A stretch of DNA of 6,694 nucleotides from Actinomycetes bacterium (GTDB lineage Bacteria; Actinomycetota; Actinomycetes; Actinomycetales; Cellulomonadaceae): contig JAEWGQ010000307.1 of NCBI GenBank assembly GCA_023388235.1, forward strand, positions 1 to 6,694. The letters are read 5' to 3'. Below, piece by piece: positions 1 to 6,690 of the stretch. How positions within the stretch are numbered: position 1 is the stretch's first letter; every line of letters begins with the position of its first letter. The position numbers and the translations under genes are program-made. Under the pieces are notes generated by a model. It searched no databases and was not told where the DNA came from. It worked only from the letters and a program-made list of their open reading frames with translations.

Positions 1-830
1 AGCTCGCCGCGGGCGGCGCCGTCCGCCTCGACGGGCGCGAGGTCGGCAAGTCCGACCGGCTCGCCCCGGGCGGGTGGCTCGAGGTCGACGTGCCCGACGC
101 CGCGCCCGCGGTCGAGGTCGTCGCGGAACCCGTGCCGGGCATGGGCATCGTGCACGACGACGACGACCTGGTGGTCGTCGACAAGCCCGTCGGGGTCGCG
201 GCCCACCCGTCGCCGGGCTGGACCGGTCCGACCGTCGTCGGCGCCCTCGCGGCCGCGGGCTACCGGATCTCGACGTCGGGCGCCGCGGAGCGCCAGGGCA
301 TCGTGCACCGCCTCGACGCCGGGACGTCGGGGCTCATGGTCGTCGCGAAGAGCGACGTCGCGTACACCGCGCTCAAGCGCGCCTTCAAGGAGCGCACGGT
401 CGAGAAGGTGTACCACGCGCTCGTCCAGGGCCACCCCGAGCCGACCACCGGGACGATCGACGCGCCGATCGGGCGACACCCGAGCGCGGACTGGAAGTTC
501 GCCGTCACGGCGGAGGGCAAGCCGTCGGTCACGCACTACGAGGTGCTCGAGATGCTGCCCGCCGCGTCCCTCGTCGAGGTGCACCTCGAGACGGGCCGCA
601 CGCACCAGATCCGCGTGCACTTCTCCGCGCTGCGGCACCCGTGCGTCGGCGACCTCACGTACGGCGCCGACCCGGTGCTGGCCTCGCGCGTGTCCCTGAC
701 GCGCCAGTGGCTGCACGCGATGCGCCTCGGGTTCGAGCACCCCACGACCGGACAGTGGCTCGAGCTGACGAGCGAGTACCCGGACGACCTCGCGCACGCG
801 CTCGAGGTGCTGCGCGGGGCGTACGCGTGA
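1..830 (+). CDS. rluD: RluA/RluD-family 23S rRNA pseudouridine synthase, 5' end missing
   Basis: The reading frame is open from the first complete codon at base 3 to TGA at 828-830, giving 275 visible residues. The family usually has about 300-325 residues, so roughly 30-40 N-terminal residues lie outside the window. Visible residues 1-30 (a [14 protein letters not shown] stretch) look like the end of an N-terminal S4 RNA-binding domain. The catalytic domain follows. [10 protein letters not shown] carries the catalytic aspartate at codon 315-317, and RTHQIRVH at 597-620 is the second family signature. Known family members isomerise uridines in 23S rRNA; RluD itself acts on helix 69. That this gene is RluD rather than another RluA paralogue is inferred from the S4 domain and from the usual actinobacterial position near dnaE. 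An internal GTG at base 90 is not the start, because it would cut the S4 domain. lspA is often found just upstream in actinobacteria but cannot be seen here. The stop overlaps the next gene's start. Confidence 0.9.
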   Translation, partial: LAAGGAVRLDGREVGKSDRLAPGGWLEVDVPDAAPAVEVVAEPVPGMGIVHDDDDLVVVDKPVGVAAHPSPGWTGPTVVGALAAAGYRISTSGAAERQGIVHRLDAGTSGLMVVAKSDVAYTALKRAFKERTVEKVYHALVQGHPEPTTGTIDAPIGRHPSADWKFAVTAEGKPSVTHYEVLEMLPAASLVEVHLETGRTHQIRVHFSALRHPCVGDLTYGADPVLASRVSLTRQWLHAMRLGFEHPTTGQWLELTSEYPDDLAHALEVLRGAYA

Positions 831-1348
831 CCGTCGCCGCCCCGGGGCCGGGCGACGCCCGGCTCGCCGTGGAGCGCGTGGTCGACGACGCCGGGCTGGC
901 CGCCGCGCACGCGCTGCGGCTCGCGGTGTTCGTCGACGAGCAGGGCGTCCCGGTCGAGGAGGAGATCGACGACCTGGACACCGCGAAGACCACCACGCAC
1001 GTGCTCGTCCGGGACCGCGAGCGGGACGGGGAGGTCGTCGGCACGGGCCGGCTCCTCACGGACCCCGGGCACCCGGGCGAGGTGCACGTCGGCCGGGTCG
1101 CGGTCGCCGCGGTCGCGCGCGGCACCGGTGCCGGCGCCGCGGTCATGCGCGCTCTGGAGGAGATCGCGCTCGCCGAGCACGCTGTCCCCGGACAGGACGG
1201 ACGCCCCGTCGTGCGCGTCCTCCTCTCCGCCCAGGTCCCGGCGATCGGCTTCTACGAGCGGCTCGGCTACGCCGTGTCCGGGCCCGTCTACCTCGACGCG
1301 GGCATCGACCACCGCGACGCCGCGAAGACCCTCACGGCCGACGTCTGA
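827..1348 (+). CDS. GNAT-family N-acetyltransferase, ElaA-like
   Basis: This encodes 173 residues from GTG at 827. The GTG shares a GTGA overlap with the TGA of the upstream pseudouridine synthase, which suggests translational coupling. The same frame is open farther upstream, but that part runs inside rluD and lacks protein-like composition, so 827 is preferred. GTG at 869 is an alternative. A GGGG at 816-819 could be a weak ribosome binding site. The fold is visible: [17 protein letters not shown] (residues 35-51) matches the early helix-turn of ElaA/YjcF-like proteins. GRVAV (89-93) is the core strand and RGTGAG (98-103) the acetyl-CoA pyrophosphate loop. FYERLGY (142-148) is the usual GNAT C-terminal motif. 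The ending GIDHRDA keeps the family histidine (H162), but has alanine where I recall methionine in ElaA relatives. It should transfer an acetyl group from acetyl-CoA to an amine in the cytoplasm; its substrate is unknown and cannot be read from the sequence. Confidence 0.87.
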   Translation: MTVAAPGPGDARLAVERVVDDAGLAAAHALRLAVFVDEQGVPVEEEIDDLDTAKTTTHVLVRDRERDGEVVGTGRLLTDPGHPGEVHVGRVAVAAVARGTGAGAAVMRALEEIALAEHAVPGQDGRPVVRVLLSAQVPAIGFYERLGYAVSGPVYLDAGIDHRDAAKTLTADV

Positions 1349-1360
1349 CGCGTCGTCCCT

Positions 1361-1380
1361 CGGGCGGCACAGGCCGTCCG
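1361..1380 (+). terminator. Candidate terminator hairpin after the acetyltransferase gene
   Basis: An 8-base-pair stem is visible: CGGGCGGC (1361-1368) pairs with GCCGTCCG (1373-1380), with one G-U pair and an ACAG tetraloop. It begins 12 bases after the acetyltransferase stop and lies upstream of the dnaE promoter, so it could end the rluD-acetyltransferase transcript. There is no T tract, which is common for GC-rich actinobacteria but means the call rests on structure and position only. Part of the left arm can instead pair with bases 1387-1393. Confidence 0.45.
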
Positions 1381-1435
1381 CGTGACGTGCCGCACGACCC
1401 GCCGCGACCTCGTCGGGGTGTGGGTGGGGCACGCC

Positions 1436-1441
1436 TAAGAT
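1436..1441 (+). promoter_or_regulatory. Putative -10 box of a leaderless dnaE promoter
   Basis: TAAGAT fits the actinobacterial -10 consensus TAnnnT. Only six bases separate it from the ATG at 1448, so transcription would be expected to begin at or next to that A and give a leaderless mRNA. No Shine-Dalgarno sequence stands at a normal distance. The region 17 bases upstream (about 1413-1418, TCGGGG) is a poor match to a -35 box. The flanks are nearly identical to those at hisD (CGCC before, CGG after). Confidence 0.6.
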
Positions 1442-1447
1442 CGGTGC

Positions 1448-4400
1448 ATGCCCACCGCGACTGAGGACTTCGTCCACCTCCACGTCCACACCGAGTACTC
1501 GATGCTGGACGGCGCGGCCCGGATCGGGGACCTGTTCGACGAGGTCGAGCGCCTGGGGCAGAAGGCCATCGCGACGACGGACCACGGCTACGTGTTCGGA
1601 GCGTTCGAGTTCTGGTCGCGGGCGCAGGCGAAGGGCATCAAGCCGATCATCGGCGTGGAGGCGTACGTCACGCCGGGCACGAGCCGGTTCGACCAGACCC
1701 GCGTGCGGTTCGGGCAGCAGGGGCAGGAGTCCGACGACGTCTCGGCGCGCGGTGCGTACACGCACATGACGCTGCTCGCGAAGGACAACGAGGGCCTGCA
1801 CAACCTGTTCCGGGCGTCGTCGCTCGCGTCGCTCGAGGGCCAGATGGGCAAGTGGCCGCGCATGGACCGCGACCTGCTCCAGCGCTACGGCAAGGGCCTC
1901 GTCGCGACGAGCGGGTGCCCGTCGGGCGAGATCCAGACACGCCTGCGCCTCGGCCAGTGGGACGAGGCGGTGCGGACGGCGGGCGAGCTCCAGGACATCT
2001 TCGGCCGCGAGAACTTCTTCGTCGAGCTGATGGACCACGGGATCGACATCGAGACCCGGGTCACGAAGGACCTGCTCCGCCTCGCGGAGACCATCGGCGC
2101 GCGGCTCGTCGCGACGAACGACCTCCACTACGTGCGCGAGGAGGACGCGTCCAGCCAGGAGGCGCTGCTCGCGATCAACTCCGGGTCGACGCTCGACGAC
2201 CCGGACCGGTTCAAGTTCGACGGCACCGGCTACTACGTGAAGTCGGCGGCCGAGATGCGCCGGGTGTTCGCGGAGCTCCCCGAGGCGTGCGACAACACGC
2301 TGCTCATCGCCGAGCAGTGCGAGGTGTCGTTCAACACGAAGGCGAACTACATGCCGCGGTTCCCCGTCCCTGAGGGCGAGGACGAGACGAGCTGGTTCGT
2401 CAAGGAGGTCGAGCGCGGGCTGCACCGCCGCTACCCGAACGGGATCCCGGACGCGGCGCGCAAGCAGGCGCAGTACGAGACCGAGGTCATCATCCAGATG
2501 GGCTTCCCGGGGTACTTCCTCGTGGTCGCCGACTTCATCAACTGGGCCAAGGACCAGGGCATCCGCGTCGGCCCGGGCCGTGGCTCGGCGGCGGGCTCCA
2601 TGGCCTCCTACCTCATGGGCATCACCGAGCTCGACCCGCTGGAGCACGGGCTGATCTTCGAGCGGTTCCTCAACCCCGAGCGCGTCTCGATGCCCGACGT
2701 CGACGTCGACTTCGACGAGCGTCGGCGCGGGGAGGTCATCCGGTACGTCACGGAGAAGTACGGGGACGACCGCGTCGCCCAGATCGTCACCTACGGCACC
2801 ATCAAGGCCAAGCAGGCACTCAAGGACTCGGCGCGGCTCCTCGGCTTCCCCTTCGCGATGGGGGAGAAGCTCACCAAGGCGATGCCGCCCGCGGTCATGG
2901 GCAAGGACATCCCCCTGTCGGGGATCTTCGACCCCAAGCACGAGCGGTACTCCGAGGCGGCGGAGTTCCGCCAGCTCCACGACACCGACCCGGAGGCGCA
3001 GCGCGTCGTCGAGCTCGCACGCGGCATCGAGGGCCTCAAGCGGCAGTGGGGCGTCCACGCGGCCGGTGTCATCATGTCGAGCCATCCGCTCGTCGACATC
3101 ATCCCCATCATGCGGCGTCCCCAGGACGGCGCGATCATCACGCAGTTCGACTACCCGACGTCCGAGGGCCTCGGGCTCATCAAGATGGACTTCCTCGGGC
3201 TGCGCAACCTCACGATCCTCGACGACGCGCTCGACAACATCGTCATGAACGGCAAGGGCGCCGTCGACATCGAGAACGTGACGCTCGACGACAAGGCGAC
3301 CTACGAGCTGCTCGCGCGCGGCGACACGCTCGGCGTGTTCCAGCTCGACGGCGGGCCCATGCGTGCCCTGCTGCGCCAGATGCGTCCCGACAACTTCGAG
3401 GACATCTCCGCCGTCATCGCGCTCTACCGGCCGGGCCCCATGGGGATGAACTCGCACACGAACTACGCGCTGCGCAAGAACGGGCTCCAGGAGATCACGC
3501 CGATCCACCCCGAGCTCGCGGAGCCGCTCGCGGACGTCCTCGACACGACGTACGGCCTCATCGTCTACCAGGAGCAGGTCCAGAAGGCCGCGCAGGTCCT
3601 CGCCGGCTACTCGCTCGGCCAGGCAGACCTCCTGCGTCGCGCCATGGGCAAGAAGAAGAAGGAGATCCTCGACAAGGAGTTCGTGCCCTTCGAGGCGGGC
3701 ATGAAGGAGCGCGGCTACTCGAAGCCGGCGATCCAGGCCGTCTGGGACACCCTCGTGCCGTTCGCCGGGTACGCGTTCAACAAGGCGCACTCGGCCGGGT
3801 ACGGCGTCGTGTCGTACTGGACGGCGTACCTCAAGGCGAACTACCCGACCGAGTACATGGCGGGCCTGCTCACCTCGGTGGGCGACGACAAGGACAAGTC
3901 GGCGCTCTACCTCAACGAGTGCCGCCGCATGGGCATCACGGTGCTGCCGCCGGACGTCAACTCGTCCTCGGCGCTGTTCACGGCCGTCGGCGCCGACATC
4001 CGGTTCGGCCTCACCGCGGTCCGCAACGTCGGCGCGAACGTCGTCGAGGCGATCGTGCGCACCCGGGAGGAGAAGGGCGACTTCACGTCGTTCACCGACT
4101 TCCTCGACAAGGTGCCCGCCGTGGTCTGCAACAAGCGCACCATCGAGTCGCTCATCAAGGCCGGGGCGTTCGACTCGCTCGGGCACGCGCGCCGCGCGCT
4201 GCTGCTCGTGCACGAGCAGGCCGTCGAGTCCGTCATCGGGGTCAAGCGCAAGGAGGCCGAGGGGCAGTTCGACCTGTTCGCCGACCTCGGCGGGGACGAC
4301 GGCCCCGGGTTCTCCGTGCAGGTGCCCGACGTGCCGGACTGGGACAAGAAGCAGCGCCTGCAGTTCGAGCGGGAGATGCTCGGCCTGTACGTCTCCGACC

Positions 4401-5002
4401 ACCCGCTGTCCGGGCTCGAGCACGTGCTGTCCGCCGCCGCCGACGTGTCGATCGCGACGCTCAACGCCGACGAGGCGCGGCCCGACGGCTCGACGGTCGT
4501 CGTCGCCGGCCTGGTGACGTCCCTGCAGCGCAAGATGTCCAAGCAGGGCAACCCGTGGGCCGCCGTGACGTTGGAGGACATGGAGGGCTCCGTCGAGATC
4601 ATGTTCTTCGGCGAGACCTACCTGGCCTACTCGACGGTGCTCGCCGAGGACGCGGTGATCGTCGTGCGCGGCCGGGTGCGCCGGCGTGACGACGCCATGC
4701 AGCTGCAGGCGATGGAGGTGTCGCTGCCGGACCTGTCCGCCGTGGCGGACGCGCCCGTGACCGTGCGGATGTCCGAGGCCCGCTGCACGCCGCCGGTGCT
4801 CGACCGGCTGCTGGAGGTGCTCAAGACGCACCCCGGGATGACGGAGATCCACTTCCGGGTCAGCCGCGCCCGCGGGGGCACCGCGCTGGTGATGCCGCGC
4901 GGTGGCTGGCGGGTCGAGCGCTCGCCCGCGCTGTACGGGGACCTCAAGGCGCTGCTCGGGCCGGGGTGCCTGGAGTCGGCGACGACGCCCGTCGGGGTCT
5001 GA
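1448..5002 (+). CDS. dnaE: DNA polymerase III alpha subunit, DnaE1 type with intact PHP domain
   Basis: This is the replicative polymerase subunit, full length at 1184 residues, the same as mycobacterial DnaE1 as I recall it. The PHP domain spans about residues 1-285 and keeps all nine expected metal ligands: H12, H14, D21, H46, E71, H106, C157, D225 and H227. The palm contains GPGRGSAAGS and the PDVDVDFD motif; the catalytic aspartates are D419 and D421, with the third at D581 in KMDFLGL. The fingers include the MGKKKKEILDKEF and FNKAHSAGYG blocks. A helix-hairpin-helix lies at about 851-890, an internal beta-clamp binding motif QFDLF at 940-944, an OB fold at about 1017-1090, and a C-terminal tail that in homologues contacts the clamp loader. 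The intact PHP site predicts built-in 3'-5' proofreading, as reported for M. tuberculosis DnaE1. ATG 1448 is supported by the adjacent -10 box and by the first conserved motif (FVHLHVHTEYS) starting at residue 8. The clamp motif and length argue against the error-prone DnaE2 type. Confidence 0.98.
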   Translation: MPTATEDFVHLHVHTEYSMLDGAARIGDLFDEVERLGQKAIATTDHGYVFGAFEFWSRAQAKGIKPIIGVEAYVTPGTSRFDQTRVRFGQQGQESDDVSARGAYTHMTLLAKDNEGLHNLFRASSLASLEGQMGKWPRMDRDLLQRYGKGLVATSGCPSGEIQTRLRLGQWDEAVRTAGELQDIFGRENFFVELMDHGIDIETRVTKDLLRLAETIGARLVATNDLHYVREEDASSQEALLAINSGSTLDDPDRFKFDGTGYYVKSAAEMRRVFAELPEACDNTLLIAEQCEVSFNTKANYMPRFPVPEGEDETSWFVKEVERGLHRRYPNGIPDAARKQAQYETEVIIQMGFPGYFLVVADFINWAKDQGIRVGPGRGSAAGSMASYLMGITELDPLEHGLIFERFLNPERVSMPDVDVDFDERRRGEVIRYVTEKYGDDRVAQIVTYGTIKAKQALKDSARLLGFPFAMGEKLTKAMPPAVMGKDIPLSGIFDPKHERYSEAAEFRQLHDTDPEAQRVVELARGIEGLKRQWGVHAAGVIMSSHPLVDIIPIMRRPQDGAIITQFDYPTSEGLGLIKMDFLGLRNLTILDDALDNIVMNGKGAVDIENVTLDDKATYELLARGDTLGVFQLDGGPMRALLRQMRPDNFEDISAVIALYRPGPMGMNSHTNYALRKNGLQEITPIHPELAEPLADVLDTTYGLIVYQEQVQKAAQVLAGYSLGQADLLRRAMGKKKKEILDKEFVPFEAGMKERGYSKPAIQAVWDTLVPFAGYAFNKAHSAGYGVVSYWTAYLKANYPTEYMAGLLTSVGDDKDKSALYLNECRRMGITVLPPDVNSSSALFTAVGADIRFGLTAVRNVGANVVEAIVRTREEKGDFTSFTDFLDKVPAVVCNKRTIESLIKAGAFDSLGHARRALLLVHEQAVESVIGVKRKEAEGQFDLFADLGGDDGPGFSVQVPDVPDWDKKQRLQFEREMLGLYVSDHPLSGLEHVLSAAADVSIATLNADEARPDGSTVVVAGLVTSLQRKMSKQGNPWAAVTLEDMEGSVEIMFFGETYLAYSTVLAEDAVIVVRGRVRRRDDAMQLQAMEVSLPDLSAVADAPVTVRMSEARCTPPVLDRLLEVLKTHPGMTEIHFRVSRARGGTALVMPRGGWRVERSPALYGDLKALLGPGCLESATTPVGV

Positions 5003-5051
5003 CCGCGCGGGGGCGGGTCGGTCGTCGCGCTGGGCGGGCGGTCAGCCGACC
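5003..5051. other. Convergent dnaE/S4 gap with weak inverted repeats
   Basis: dnaE ends at 5002 and the minus-strand S4 gene ends at 5042, leaving 39 bases between convergent stops. GGTCGG (5016-5021) can pair with CCGACC (5046-5051) across a 24-base loop, and CCGCGCGG (5003-5010) is a perfect 8-base palindrome right after the dnaE stop. Either could contribute to transcription ending in both directions. The stems are short, there is no T tract, and such repeats are frequent by chance at this base composition. I therefore do not call a terminator with confidence. Confidence 0.25.
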
Positions 5052-5260
5052 GTCGCGCTCCGGTCCCCAGCCGGCGTGGCGACCGCCACGACGTCCCCGC
5101 GCCGGAGCTGGCGCCCGCGCCGCGACTCGGCCTCGCCGTTCACCGTGACCTCGCCCTCCTCCAGCAGGGTGCGGGCGTCCGCACCCGAGTCCGCCAGCCC
5201 CGCGAGCTTGAGGAACTGGCCGAGGCGGATCGAGTCGTCGGAGATCGGCACGGTGGTCAC
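5042..5260 (-). CDS. Small S4-domain RNA-binding protein, YbcJ-like
   Basis: This is a 72-residue protein read on the minus strand from GTG (5260-5258) to TGA (5044-5042). Almost all of it is one S4 domain: [16 protein letters not shown] (residues 11-26), then [20 protein letters not shown] (27-46) with the typical turn before VNG, then [12 protein letters not shown] (47-58). Size and order match stand-alone S4 proteins such as E. coli YbcJ, which bind structured RNA; no enzymatic domain is present. The arginine cluster R47-R54 fits an RNA-contact surface. The exact RNA target is unknown. The frame stays open upstream into hisD antisense, but that extension is a composition artefact: the S4 fold begins at about residue 11. 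AGGA lies seven bases ahead of the GTG, and the overlapping CAGGAT six bases ahead could instead be a -10 box, so the gene may be leadered or leaderless. GTG at 5251 is an alternative start. It is convergent with dnaE and divergent from hisD, so it is probably transcribed alone. Confidence 0.85.
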   Translation of the reverse strand: MTTVPISDDSIRLGQFLKLAGLADSGADARTLLEEGEVTVNGEAESRRGRQLRRGDVVAVATPAGDRSATVG

Positions 5261-5263
5261 CGC

Positions 5264-5274
5264 ACCATCCTGCC
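5264..5274 (-). promoter_or_regulatory. Start region of the S4 gene: SD or leaderless -10
   Basis: On the minus strand CAGGAT ends six bases before the GTG start. It can be read as a ribosome binding site (AGGA, seven-base spacing) or as a degenerate -10 box in the same position as TAAGAT at dnaE. The first T of the -10 consensus is missing, which weakens the promoter reading. An ATG inside it opens a three-codon frame (ATG GTG CGG TGA) whose TGA overlaps the GTG start. Confidence 0.3.
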
Positions 5275-5287
5275 AGCGCCGCGGGGC

Positions 5288-5306
5288 GTGGGCGGTGGAC
5301 GCCCGC
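5288..5306. repeat. Inverted repeat in the S4-hisD divergent region
   Basis: GGGCG (5290-5294) and CGCCC (5300-5304) form a perfect five-base inverted repeat around GTGGA. It extends outward through one non-complementary (T-G) position to G5288/C5306. Its centre lies about 45 bases upstream of the hisD start, where an operator or activator site could sit. At this G+C content such repeats arise by chance, so its role is unproven. Confidence 0.25.
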
Positions 5307-5328
5307 ACCGGCCCGCGGGGGGCGCGCC

Positions 5329-5334
5329 TAGAAT
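5329..5334 (+). promoter_or_regulatory. Putative -10 box of a leaderless hisD promoter
   Basis: TAGAAT is a good TAnnnT -10 hexamer. Seven bases separate it from the GTG at 5342, so the transcript should begin at or one base before the start codon. The only purine-rich stretch (CAGG, 5338-5341) touches the GTG and cannot work as a normally spaced Shine-Dalgarno. No convincing -35 box lies 16-18 bases upstream; the palindrome GGCGCGCC (5321-5328) directly abuts the hexamer. Confidence 0.6.
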
Positions 5335-5341
5335 CGGCAGG

Positions 5342-6655
5342 GTGATCTCCCGCATCGACCTGCGTGGTCGCACCCTGTCCCGCCGTGACCTGCTCGAGGC
5401 CCTCCCGCGGCCCGAGCTCGACGTCGAGTCCGCCACCGCGGCCGTCGAGCCGCTCCTCGCCGACGTGCGCGCCCGCGGCGCCGTGGCCCTGCGGGAGCTC
5501 GCCGAGCGGTTCGACGGCGTGCGCCCCGAGCACCTGCGGGTCCCCGCCGAGGCGATCGCGGCGGCGGTCGACGTGCTCGACCCCGAGGTCCGCGCGGCGC
5601 TCGACGAGACCATCCGCCGCGTCCGCACCGTGCACGCGGCCCAGCGCCCCGCCGACCACACGGTCCAGGTGGCGCCCGGCGCGCAGGTGCGGCAGCGCTG
5701 GATCCCCGTGCGCCGGGTGGGGCTGTACGTGCCCGGCGGGCTGGCGGTGTACCCGTCGTCGGTGATCATGAACGTCGTCGCCGCGCAGGAGGCCGGGGTC
5801 GGCGCGCTCGCCGTCACGTCCCCGCCGCAGCGCGACAACGGCGGCCTGCCGGACGCGGTCGTGCTCGCGACGTGCGCGCTGCTCGGCGTGGACGAGGTGT
5901 ACGCGGTCGGCGGGGCGCAGGCCGTCGGCATGCTGGCGTACGGCGCGGCGGACGAGGACGGCGGCACGCTGTGCGAGCCGGTCGACGTCATCACCGGCCC
6001 CGGCAACGTGTACGTCGCCGCCGCGAAGCGCCTGGTGCGCGGGGTCGTCGGCATCGACGCAGAGGCCGGGCCGACCGAGATCGCCGTGCTCGCCGACGGG
6101 ACGGCCGACGCCGATCACGTCGCAGCCGACCTGGTGTCCCAGGCGGAGCACGACCCGCTCGCCGCGTCGGTGCTGGTCACGCCGTCCGTGGAGCTCGCGG
6201 GCGCTGTCGAGGCCAAGCTCGTCGACCGCGTGCAGGCCACCCGGCACGCCGCCCGCGTCGCGCAGGCGCTGTCCGGCCCGCAGTCCGCGATCGTCCTCGT
6301 GGACGACCTCGAGGCCGGGCTGGCCGTCGTCAACGCGTACGGGGCCGAGCACCTGGAGATCCAGACAGAGGACGCCGCCGCCCTGGCCGAGCGCGTCACC
6401 AGCGCCGGCGCGATCTTCGTCGGCCCGTACTCGCCCGTGTCCCTCGGGGACTACATGGCCGGGTCCAACCACGTGCTGCCGACCGGCGGCTGCGCGCACT
6501 TCTCGTCCGGGCTGGGGGTGCACTCGTTCGTGCGGGCGGTGCAGGTCGTCGAGTACGACGCCGACGCCCTGCGCGAGGTGGCGGGGCGGATCGTCGCCTT
6601 CGCCGACGCCGAGGGGCTGCCCGCGCACGGGGAGGCCGTCCAGGCGCGCTTCTGA
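5342..6655 (+). CDS. hisD: Histidinol dehydrogenase
   Basis: This is a full-length 437-residue HisD (family about 430-440). It oxidises L-histidinol to L-histidine in two NAD-dependent steps in the cytoplasm, the end of histidine synthesis, and homologues are zinc-dependent dimers. The catalytic and metal-binding residues are all present: Q267 and H270 in SQAEHDP, the catalytic pair E336-H337 in YGAEHLEI, D370 in [11 protein letters not shown], and H429 in GLPAHGEA. They correspond to E. coli Q259, H262, E326, H327, D360 and H419. The signature [14 protein letters not shown] followed by [11 protein letters not shown] is intact. GTG 5342 gives the expected N-terminus (VISRIDLRG). A longer frame from GTG 5288 would contain the -10 box and has no family-like sequence, so it is rejected. 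hisD commonly heads a hisD-hisC-hisB cluster in actinobacteria; hisC may lie just beyond the window. No T-box or leader peptide is seen, and a leaderless transcript would leave no room for an attenuator. Confidence 0.97.
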   Translation: MISRIDLRGRTLSRRDLLEALPRPELDVESATAAVEPLLADVRARGAVALRELAERFDGVRPEHLRVPAEAIAAAVDVLDPEVRAALDETIRRVRTVHAAQRPADHTVQVAPGAQVRQRWIPVRRVGLYVPGGLAVYPSSVIMNVVAAQEAGVGALAVTSPPQRDNGGLPDAVVLATCALLGVDEVYAVGGAQAVGMLAYGAADEDGGTLCEPVDVITGPGNVYVAAAKRLVRGVVGIDAEAGPTEIAVLADGTADADHVAADLVSQAEHDPLAASVLVTPSVELAGAVEAKLVDRVQATRHAARVAQALSGPQSAIVLVDDLEAGLAVVNAYGAEHLEIQTEDAAALAERVTSAGAIFVGPYSPVSLGDYMAGSNHVLPTGGCAHFSSGLGVHSFVRAVQVVEYDADALREVAGRIVAFADAEGLPAHGEAVQARF

Positions 6656-6670
6656 CCGCGCGGCGGGCGG

Positions 6671-6690
6671 GACCGGCGCCGGCGACGGTC
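6671..6690 (+). terminator. Possible hairpin downstream of hisD
   Basis: GACCG (6671-6675) pairs with CGGTC (6686-6690). Inside it, after one G-A mismatch, CG pairs with CG around a CCGG loop. It starts 15 bases after the hisD stop. It could be a terminator or a hairpin between hisD and a following his gene; the window ends four bases later and no T tract is seen, so the two cannot be told apart. Confidence 0.3.

Noticed and set aside
74..826. Upstream extension of the acetyltransferase frame through rluD
   Set aside because: The extension reads as low-complexity Arg/Ala/Gly/Pro and overlaps the clear pseudouridine synthase frame. The GNAT fold begins only after 827.
1349..1447. LexA/SOS operator ahead of dnaE
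   Set aside because: I looked for a TCGAAC-N-GTTCGA type palindrome of the kind found at damage-inducible dnaE2 genes and saw none; the gene is of the replicative type.
1427..1453. Inverted repeat GGGCA / TGCCC around the dnaE -10 box and start codon
   Set aside because: Only five base pairs with a 17-base spacer, and the right arm is inside the coding sequence; easily due to chance at this composition.
3046..4689. A 547-codon plus-strand frame inside dnaE
   Set aside because: It is an Arg/Ala/His/Gly-rich shifted frame of dnaE with no domain signature; the dnaE frame is intact throughout.
536..4852. A 1438-codon open frame on the minus strand, antisense to rluD, the acetyltransferase and dnaE
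   Set aside because: It is the mirror of GC-rich codon bias, which removes stop codons from the antisense frame. Its translation is dominated by Arg, His, Val, Leu, Asp and Glu with no recognisable domain, and it covers well-identified genes on the other strand.
5023..5059. Nine-base direct repeat CGTCGCGCT in the dnaE/S4 convergent region (5023-5031 and 5051-5059)
   Set aside because: It is short, appears only twice and uses very common words for this genome; there is no sign of an array, an attachment site or a mobile element.
5288..5341. Earlier GTG start for hisD at 5288
   Set aside because: The added residues are Gly/Pro/Arg-rich, and the extension would include the TAGAAT box. HisD proteins begin near the ISRIDLRG segment.
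5261..6628. N-terminal extension of the S4 frame antisense to hisD
   Set aside because: Its composition is that of an antisense shadow, while hisD on the other strand has all its active-site residues. The S4 protein is complete in 72 residues.
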